Source: Kineosporia sp. A_224
GTDB taxonomy: Bacteria > Actinomycetota > Actinomycetes > Actinomycetales > Kineosporiaceae
NCBI RefSeq assembly: GCF_002198655.1
Contig: NZ_MWLN01000178.1
Coordinates: 48,687 to 86,515, forward strand
Direction of reading: 5' to 3'
Length of the DNA stretch: 37,829 nt
The notes below the pieces were generated by a model. That model did not search any database. It saw only the letters and a program-made list of their open reading frames with translations, and had not been told where the DNA came from. Shown here one piece after another: positions 32,575 through 37,829 of the stretch (position 1 is its first letter; each line of letters begins with the position of its first letter). The position numbers and the translations under genes are program-made.

Positions 32575-33339
32575 ATGACCACGACGACCCCCGCCCCGAC
32601 CACCACCGCCACGGCGCCCCTGCGCCGCTGGCCCGCGACCGGGCTGCTGCTCACGGCGTCCGGGGTGCTGGCGACCGTCGGCGCGACGATCCTGTCCGTC
32701 TCGTTCGGCTGGCCGGCCGTGCTCGACGAGCCCGGGACGACCGTGCTGCCGCTGTTCGCGGCGTCCGAGACCTCGCTCCGGGCGGGGTTCTACCTCATGC
32801 TTGTCAGCAGCCTCGTGCTCGTGCCGGCCGCGTTCGGCCTCGAGGCGGCCCTGACCCGCGCGACCCCCGGCACCCGGGCCATGACCGTGTTCGGCGTCGC
32901 CGGTGCGCTCTTCCAGATCCTCGGCTGGGTGCGCTGGCCGATCACCGTCCCCTTCCTCGCCGACGCGTACGCGCAGGCCACGGATGCTGCGGGGCGGCAG
33001 GCCGTCGCGGCGTCGTTCGACGTCCTCAACCGGTACGGCGGCGGCGCGCTGGGCGAGCACCTCGGCTGGCTGTTCCAGGGGGTCTGGGCGGTCTTCGTCG
33101 GGGTCGTCGTCGTGCGGGCGGTGGGTGTCCCGCGCTGGTTCGGCGCCCTCGGGCTCGCCCTCGCCGCGGTGTGGGCGGTCCTCGTGCCCGGTGCGGCCGT
33201 GCTGCGCTCCGAGGCGATGAACACGATCGGCCAGCCGGTCTACACCGCCTGGTACGTGTGGCTCCTCGCGCTCGGCGTGCTCCTCGTCGTCCGCCGCGTC
33301 GGGCCCGCGTCGACCGTCGGCGTGACCGCGACCGCGTGA
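32575..33339 (+). CDS. Multi-spanning membrane protein, DUF4386-like
   Basis: This encodes 254 residues from ATG 32575, with GGAGG upstream. The N-terminus is Thr/Pro/Ala-rich, followed by about seven membrane segments. The segment FQILGWVRWPITVPFLADAYA and the helix VLNRYGGGALGEHLGWLFQGVW resemble DUF4386 proteins, whose function is unknown. It faces the TetR gene and is the probable target of that repressor, in the arrangement usual for small-molecule-induced membrane proteins. Confidence 0.65.
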   Translation: MTTTTPAPTTTATAPLRRWPATGLLLTASGVLATVGATILSVSFGWPAVLDEPGTTVLPLFAASETSLRAGFYLMLVSSLVLVPAAFGLEAALTRATPGTRAMTVFGVAGALFQILGWVRWPITVPFLADAYAQATDAAGRQAVAASFDVLNRYGGGALGEHLGWLFQGVWAVFVGVVVVRAVGVPRWFGALGLALAAVWAVLVPGAAVLRSEAMNTIGQPVYTAWYVWLLALGVLLVVRRVGPASTVGVTATA

Positions 33340-33428
33340 ACCTGCGCCCTCGGGGCACCCGGCCTAGCGTGCGACTCACCCGGCCGACGGAACGAGTCGC
33401 CGCCCCGTGCGGCACGAAGGAGTGCGTC

Positions 33429-33632
33429 ATGAGCGAGACCGAGCCCGAGGGCCCCGCGGACGGCGGTGCGGCCGGCGTTCCCGGTCAGCACGACGGTGGT
33501 GCCGACGGAGGCGCGGACGGCGGTGCCGGCACGAGCGGTGACGGTGGTGCGGACGGTGGTGCCGACGGTGGCGCGGACGGCGGTGCCGACGGTGGTGCCG
33601 ACGGCGGCGCGGACAGTGGCGCAGGTCGCTGA
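33429..33632 (+). CDS. DGGA-repeat mini-protein, possible modified-peptide precursor
   Basis: This encodes 67 residues from ATG 33429, with AAGGAG six bases upstream. Residues 1-20 are acidic (MSETEPEGPADGG). The rest is about ten DGGA units, interrupted by GTSG near residue 35, and it ends DSGAGR. Codons vary at third positions (GGT/GGC/GGA, GCC/GCG/GCA) while the peptide stays the same, which supports translation in this frame. There is no signal peptide. The cupin oxygenase gene probably begins inside its last codons. An inverted pair GCGACTC/GAGTCGC (33371-33400) lies in its leader. Function unknown. Confidence 0.65.
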   Translation: MSETEPEGPADGGAAGVPGQHDGGADGGADGGAGTSGDGGADGGADGGADGGADGGADGGADSGAGR

Positions 33633-34944
33633 CCTCGGCGTCGCGACGGGCGGGGCGGACGGGCCGGGAACGGCACCCGACCGCCCCGCCCTGCGGCGCT
33701 GCACGAGCCTCGAACCGGACCGCTTCGCCGCCGAGGTCTGGGGCCGGACCGCCTCGCTGAGCCGCCGCGAAGACCTGCCCACCGGTTTCGGGGACCTGTT
33801 CTCCCTCGACGCGGTCGACGAGCTCGTGAGCACGCACGGTCTGCGGACGCCGTTCCTGCGGGTCGCGAAGGACGGCCGGACCCTCCCGGCGTCCCGCTTC
33901 ACCCGCGGCGGCGGGGTCGGTGCGACGATCACCGACCAGGTCGCCGACGACGCGCTCGCCCGGCTCTTCGCCGACGGCTGCACGATCGTCCTCCAGGGCC
34001 TGCACCGGATCTGGGGCCCGGTCGTCGACCTCGCCCAGGCCCTCATGGCCGACCTCGGCCACCCCGTCCAGGTCAACGCGTACGTGACGCCGCCGCAGTC
34101 GCAGGGCTTCGGCGCGCACTACGACGTCCACGACGTCTTCGTCCTGCAGGTCGCGGGCGAGAAGCACTGGACGATCCACGCGCCGGTCCGCGACGCCCCG
34201 CTGCGGGACGAGCCGTGGGCCGACCGACGGGCGGCGGTCGAGCGACAGGCCGCGGGCGAGCCCCTGCTCGACGTGACGCTGCGCCCCGGCGACGCCCTCT
34301 ACCTGCCCCGCGGCTTCCTGCACGCGGCGACGGCACTCGGCGGCACGAGCGCGCACCTCACGGTCGGCGTCCACACCTGGACCCGGCACCATCTCCTCGA
34401 TCAGGTCGTCGCCGGTCTCGCCCGCGGCGGTTCCCACGCCGCGGCGGCGCTGCGGGCCTCGCTCCCGCTCGGCGTCGACGTCACCGACCCGGCCTCGATC
34501 GCCGACGACCTGCAGGCGACGGTCGACGCGCTCACGGCGGTGCTCACCGAGGTCCGCGCGCAGGACGTCGCGCGGCGTCTCGAACGCCCCTCGGACGACG
34601 CCCGCCGGGCCGCGCCCGTCGGCCCGATGGCGCAGGCCCGGGCCGCCGAGGCGGTCGACCTGTGGACCCGGCTGCGCTGGCGGCCGCACCTGCGGGCCCG
34701 GCTCGACGTCGAACCGGCGGACGACGGCGCGCGGCTCGTCGTCCGCACCCCCGAGACGACCGTGCGGCTGCCGCTCGCGGCGCGCGCCGCGGTCGAGCGG
34801 CTGCTCGCCGGGGAGGCCGTCGCGGCCGCCGAGATCGGCGACCTCGACGCGGCGGACGACGTGGGCGCCGGCACCCTGACCGACCTCGACCGGCTCGATG
34901 TCGCCCGGACGCTGCTGCGCCAGGCGCTCGCCGTGCCGGCGTGA
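33616..34944 (+). CDS. JmjC/cupin-4 family Fe(II)/2-oxoglutarate oxygenase
   Basis: This encodes 442 residues from GTG 33616, overlapping the DGGA-repeat gene by 17 bp; no later start precedes the domain. The iron triad is H168 and D170 (GAHYDVHDVFVLQ) and H236 (YLPRGFLHAA). The C-terminal half is helical with a winged-helix-like end, as in the RoxA/NO66/MINA53 group, which hydroxylates ribosomal proteins at Arg or His. Its own target here is not known. The overlap with the repeat peptide makes that peptide a candidate substrate. Confidence 0.87.
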   Translation: MAQVADLGVATGGADGPGTAPDRPALRRCTSLEPDRFAAEVWGRTASLSRREDLPTGFGDLFSLDAVDELVSTHGLRTPFLRVAKDGRTLPASRFTRGGGVGATITDQVADDALARLFADGCTIVLQGLHRIWGPVVDLAQALMADLGHPVQVNAYVTPPQSQGFGAHYDVHDVFVLQVAGEKHWTIHAPVRDAPLRDEPWADRRAAVERQAAGEPLLDVTLRPGDALYLPRGFLHAATALGGTSAHLTVGVHTWTRHHLLDQVVAGLARGGSHAAAALRASLPLGVDVTDPASIADDLQATVDALTAVLTEVRAQDVARRLERPSDDARRAAPVGPMAQARAAEAVDLWTRLRWRPHLRARLDVEPADDGARLVVRTPETTVRLPLAARAAVERLLAGEAVAAAEIGDLDAADDVGAGTLTDLDRLDVARTLLRQALAVPA

Positions 34945-34957
34945 CCGGCGTGCCCGG

Positions 34958-35950
34958 GTGAGCACCGACCCGGCGCCCCGGCCGTCCGGACCCGTTGCCG
35001 CAGAACCGTTCCGCTGCGCCACTGCGGCGCGGGACCGCGGCGACGACCTCGCGGCGTCCGCCCCGCCCGCGGTCCGGCTGCTCCTCGTCGAGGTGCCCGG
35101 GCCGTGGGGCCGGGCCGCGCTCACCGAGAGCCGGCTCGACCACTACGTGGCGGGCCGGCTCGGCGAGACCGCGGCGCACGCGGGCGTCCGGGTGCTCCTC
35201 GTCCGGCGGTCCGGGCGGGCCGCCGGCTCGCCGCAGGCCGTGCCGCGGTCCTGGGCGCTCGCCGACCTCCGCCCGGGGCACGAGGCCGTCGCGTGGGGCT
35301 CGTGGACCGACCCGCGTGCCCTGCTCGAGGTCGACCTGCGCGGCGCCGTCGCACCGTCCGGGCCGCAGCGGGTCGCCCTCTGCTGCACGCACGCCCGGCA
35401 CGACGTCTGCTGCGCGCTGCGCGGGCGTCCGGTCGCGGCCGCGCTCGCCGACGCCTTCCCGGCCCGGGCCGCCGTCGACGCCCCGGGCGGGCCCGACGAC
35501 TGGGACGTCTGGGAGTGCTCGCACCTCGGGGGCGACCGGTTCGCGGCGAACGTGCTCCTGCTGCCGACCGGCGACCTGTTCGGCGCGCTCGACCCCGCCG
35601 GTGCCGTCGACCTCGTCCGTCGCTTCGCCGCCGGCCGCACCTCGCTCGCGCACTGGCGCGGCCGCTACGGCCGCAGCCCCGTCGCGCAGGCCGCGCTGCA
35701 CCGCACCGCGCTGGCCCTCGACGAGGACCGGCGCGACGCGCTCGACGTCGTCGGGGTCGAGGAGCGGCCCGGCGAGCGCTGGGCCGTCGAGGTCGCGCAC
35801 GTCGACACCGCGGGCTTCGAGCAGCGCTACGTCGTCCACCTGTCGGCGCACGTGTCCGGCCCGCACCTGCTCACGTGCGCCGCCGTCACGCCGTCCCGGG
35901 CCCGGACGTTCAGCGTCGAGGGGCCGCCGGTGCCCGTCCTGCGGGGCTGA
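34958..35950 (+). CDS. Sucrase/ferredoxin-like (thioredoxin-fold [2Fe-2S]) protein
   Basis: This encodes 330 residues from GTG 34958, 13 bp after the cupin gene. Cysteines C142, C143, C151 and C152 (LCCTHARHDVCCALRG) and the segment WECSHLGGDRFAANVLLLP around C187 match the Suc_Fer-like family, thioredoxin-fold proteins that bind a [2Fe-2S] cluster. The family's biological role is unclear despite the name. Placement suggests coexpression with the cupin oxygenase, perhaps as an electron or iron partner. Its 3' end overlaps the convergent gene by about 40 bp. Confidence 0.82.
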   Translation: MSTDPAPRPSGPVAAEPFRCATAARDRGDDLAASAPPAVRLLLVEVPGPWGRAALTESRLDHYVAGRLGETAAHAGVRVLLVRRSGRAAGSPQAVPRSWALADLRPGHEAVAWGSWTDPRALLEVDLRGAVAPSGPQRVALCCTHARHDVCCALRGRPVAAALADAFPARAAVDAPGGPDDWDVWECSHLGGDRFAANVLLLPTGDLFGALDPAGAVDLVRRFAAGRTSLAHWRGRYGRSPVAQAALHRTALALDEDRRDALDVVGVEERPGERWAVEVAHVDTAGFEQRYVVHLSAHVSGPHLLTCAAVTPSRARTFSVEGPPVPVLRG

Positions 35951-36200
35951 CCGCCCGTCGCCCCGCGCGGTAGGCCGCCCGGCGCCGGGCGAGCTCCGCG
36001 CGCAGGTCGTCGTCCGCCATGACGATCGCGACCGTCGGGCAGCGCTGCGGGCCGTCCGCCTCCGGGTGGCACAGCGTGCACGGCTCGCCGGGACGCAGCG
36101 GGCACTGCGCGTCGGCGACCCACGGGCGCGACGGACGAGGGACGGTGGACACCTCTGCAGTCTGCGCCGCCCGCGTGGGCCGGACCGGGACCGACGTCAC
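35910..36200 (-). CDS. Small Cys-rich protein, DUF6767-like
   Basis: This encodes 96 residues from GTG 36200, which overlaps the stop of the upstream small gene in a GTGA; GTG 36152 would give 80 residues. The core is CPLRPGEPCTLCHPEADGPQRCPTVAIVMADDDLR, with four cysteines (C, CxxC, C) and a His that could hold a metal. I recall similar actinobacterial proteins as DUF6767 of unknown function. The tail is Arg/Ala-rich and overlaps the 3' end of the Suc_Fer-like gene on the other strand. Confidence 0.65.
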   Translation of the reverse strand: MTSVPVRPTRAAQTAEVSTVPRPSRPWVADAQCPLRPGEPCTLCHPEADGPQRCPTVAIVMADDDLRAELARRRAAYRAGRRAVSPAGRAPAAPRR

Positions 36201-36373
36201 CCCTGCCGCGCCGCGGTGCCTCTCGCCTGCGCCTGCGCGAACCGCTCGTGGAGGCGCGAGCGCACCTCGTCCGGGGTGTACGCGCGCCGCCGGCGCTGCT
36301 GCCGGACGACGACCGCACCGGTCGCGGCGACGCCGACCGCCCCCGCGACCCCGAGCCACTTGTACCAGCGCAT
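36197..36373 (-). CDS. 58-residue single-span membrane protein
   Basis: This starts at ATG 36373, with AGGAGG seven bases upstream. One transmembrane helix (YKWLGVAGAVGVAATGAVVV, about residues 4-23) is followed by QQRRRRAY and a charged helix (TPDEVRSRLHERFAQAQAR). The Arg-rich flank puts the C-terminus in the cytoplasm. It is cotranscribed with the Cys-rich small gene and divergent from the ABC permease. Function unknown. Confidence 0.7.
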   Translation of the reverse strand: MRWYKWLGVAGAVGVAATGAVVVRQQRRRRAYTPDEVRSRLHERFAQAQARGTAARQG

Positions 36374-36516
36374 CGGTCGACCTCCTGGTGCCGGCCCGTC
36401 CGGCGCGACCATTGTCGCCCGGCACCGCGGGCCTGCGCCCGAAAACCCTTTCGAGCGTCCGGCGCCCCGCGTAGGTTGTCGGCCCTGGTCCAGGGGCGGG
36501 GCGTGGAGGTCCACGG

Positions 36517-37829
36517 ATGGCGCAGGTCGGGTCGGCGCGGCTCCGGTCGGGGTCCCGGGCGCTGGGGCGCTCGGTGCGGCCGACGGTGTGGAACGCGCTC
36601 GTGCTGTCCGCGCTCGTCCTCGTCGCGGCGGCCGCGTCGGCCGTGCCGCTGTTCCGGGCCGCGACCGACCAGGCCGCGCTCGCCGACGCGCTGACCGGTG
36701 TCGCGCCAGGGGCGCAGGCCGCGGACGCGCCCGTCGTCCAGATCGTCTCCGGCGTCGGCCCCAAGGTCCCCGCCGGGTCCCTCATGCTCACCGCAGCCGG
36801 CACGATCCGCGGGCTCACCGAGCCGGTGGTCCTCGGCCAGTCGGCCGCCCCCGACCTGCGCAAGCGCGGGTTCGACCCCCCGCTGACCCCGGTCGTCGTC
36901 GCCGGCGACCGGACCGCGAACGTCCGGCTCGTCGCGGTCGACGACCCCGCCGCCCACCTGCGCGTCGTCGGTCCGACCGCCGGCGCCGGGGGCGGGGTGT
37001 GGCTGCCCGTCGACGTCGCACGGAGGCTCGCCGTCCGGGCCGGTGACGTCGTCGACGTCGGCACCCTCGAGCAGCGGCTCCCCGGGGAGCCGCCGGAGCG
37101 GCACACGGTGCCCCTCACGCTGCGCGGCGTCTACGAGACCGACGCCTCCCGGCACCCGGTGGGACCGCCCGGCGACCAGGTCTGGGCGGCGTCCGGCTTC
37201 CGGCTCCCGACGGACACGGCGACCCCCTCGGTGCCCGCGTTCCTCGTCGTCACGGACTTGGCGACCGCGTCCCGGATCGTCCCGGACATCCGCGAGACGC
37301 TCCTGTGGTCGTCGGTGTCGGCCCTCGACCCGGCCGTGCCGCTCCTCGACGACGCGCTGCGGATCCGGGAGGCGGTCCTCGACCTCGACAGCCGCGCCGC
37401 CCAGCTGACGAACGCGCAGCAGGGGGCGATCGGCACCGACGTCGTCTCGGGCATCCCGGACCTCGTCGGGGTCGCCGACGGGATCGCGACGACCGTCCGC
37501 TCCACGACGGCCGGCCAGGCCTGGGCCGGGGTGGCGCTCGCGCTCGGGGTGGTCCTCGGGCTGGCCCTCGTCGGTGCCGGACGGCGGGAGACCGAGCTGC
37601 GGGCCGTCGCCGGGCTCGGCCGGCACCCGCTCGTCACCGCGACCGGGACGACGGCCGCGCTCCTGCCGCTCGCGGCGGTCGCCGTCCCGCTCGGTGTGCT
37701 GCTCGCCCGGTCCGGGGCGGGGCAGGTGCACCCGCTGCCGCCGACGTCCGCGCTGCTCCGGACCGCCGCGGGGTACGCGCTGCTCGCCGTGACCGCCGGC
37801 CTCGGCCTCGTCCTCGTCGCGACCTGGGC
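36517..37829 (+). CDS. FtsX-like ABC transporter permease, N-terminal part
   Basis: The frame is open from ATG 36517 (GGAGGT six bases upstream) to the right edge without a stop, so at least 437 residues are encoded and the end is missing. One transmembrane helix lies at about 25-47, then a large extracytoplasmic domain of roughly 290 residues. The FtsX permease core follows, with GLALVGAGRRETELRAVAGLGRHPL and further helices. This layout is that of MacB/FtsX-type permeases involved in lipoprotein, peptide or cell-envelope work. The partner ATPase is not in the window. Confidence 0.82.
   Translation, partial: MAQVGSARLRSGSRALGRSVRPTVWNALVLSALVLVAAAASAVPLFRAATDQAALADALTGVAPGAQAADAPVVQIVSGVGPKVPAGSLMLTAAGTIRGLTEPVVLGQSAAPDLRKRGFDPPLTPVVVAGDRTANVRLVAVDDPAAHLRVVGPTAGAGGGVWLPVDVARRLAVRAGDVVDVGTLEQRLPGEPPERHTVPLTLRGVYETDASRHPVGPPGDQVWAASGFRLPTDTATPSVPAFLVVTDLATASRIVPDIRETLLWSSVSALDPAVPLLDDALRIREAVLDLDSRAAQLTNAQQGAIGTDVVSGIPDLVGVADGIATTVRSTTAGQAWAGVALALGVVLGLALVGAGRRETELRAVAGLGRHPLVTATGTTAALLPLAAVAVPLGVLLARSGAGQVHPLPPTSALLRTAAGYALLAVTAGLGLVLVATW

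Noticed and set aside
33429-33632. The 12-bp GAC-GGN-GGN-GCN units as a CRISPR or DNA satellite
   Set aside because: There are no spacers, and the variation follows codon wobble, so this is a coding repeat.
33485-33676. A minus-strand frame with SAPP repeats opposite the DGGA-repeat gene
   Set aside because: Variable bases fall at third codon positions of the plus-strand DGGA frame, and only that frame has a ribosome binding site.

Overview
This window comes from a very GC-rich actinobacterium. The signs are strong G/C at third codon positions, frequent GTG starts, GTGA/ATGA overlaps between genes, TANNNT-type -10 boxes placed for leaderless mRNAs, and actinobacterial gene families. I cannot name the genus from the sequence alone. 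No rRNA, tRNA, CRISPR array or transposase was seen.

Layout. (1) 1-6,700 is a mixed region: the end of a medium-chain dehydrogenase, a small Pro/Ala-rich protein, a CoxG-like SRPBCC membrane protein, a half-size ABCG-type exporter, a PHP-domain phosphatase, an MFS transporter and a stand-alone Ada-type metal-binding protein. (2) 6,695-19,931 is a purine-catabolism island. A leftward operon holds an NCS2 uracil/xanthine permease, the three subunits of a molybdenum hydroxylase (xanthine dehydrogenase / form-II CoxMSL type) and a small Tsi6-like immunity protein. A PucR regulator follows, and diverging from it runs DUF2877-fdrA-DUF1116, the allH/F/G-type oxamate carbamoyltransferase set. A YdeI-family gene and a VapBC-like toxin-antitoxin pair sit between the two arms. 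(3) 19,935-30,492 is a propane/alkane monooxygenase island. An AcoR/MimR-like regulator with a degenerate AAA+ domain faces away from a small unknown gene. Then come prmA (di-iron hydroxylase), prmB (reductase), prmC (small subunit), prmD (coupling protein), a dedicated GroEL-like chaperonin, a 58-residue membrane protein and an Nramp Mn/Fe transporter. (4) 30,393-30,919 is gene-free and carries terminator hairpins and a 394-bp segment bounded by inverted repeats. (5) 30,920-37,829 holds overlapping IclR and TetR regulators facing a membrane protein, a DGGA-repeat mini-protein overlapping a JmjC/cupin oxygenase gene with a sucrase/ferredoxin-like gene next, two small genes, and the start of an FtsX-type ABC permease cut by the window edge.

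How the parts fit. In region 2, purines would be imported and oxidised, and later carbamoyl chemistry handled by the FdrA set, under PucR. In region 3, the regulator probably binds GTCTCA/TGAGAC sites: one palindrome lies between the divergent genes and an array of four copies at an exact 12-bp period lies upstream of prmA. The chaperonin would fold the hydroxylase, and the co-oriented Nramp gene could supply metal for its di-iron site. Long GC-rich hairpins lie between prmA/prmB, prmD/groEL and permease/FAD subunit, so transcript levels may be tuned along each operon.

The less familiar elements are the operator array and chaperonin-leader palindromes of the prm locus, the DGGA-repeat peptide with its overlapping cupin oxygenase, and an immunity-like gene with no visible toxin.
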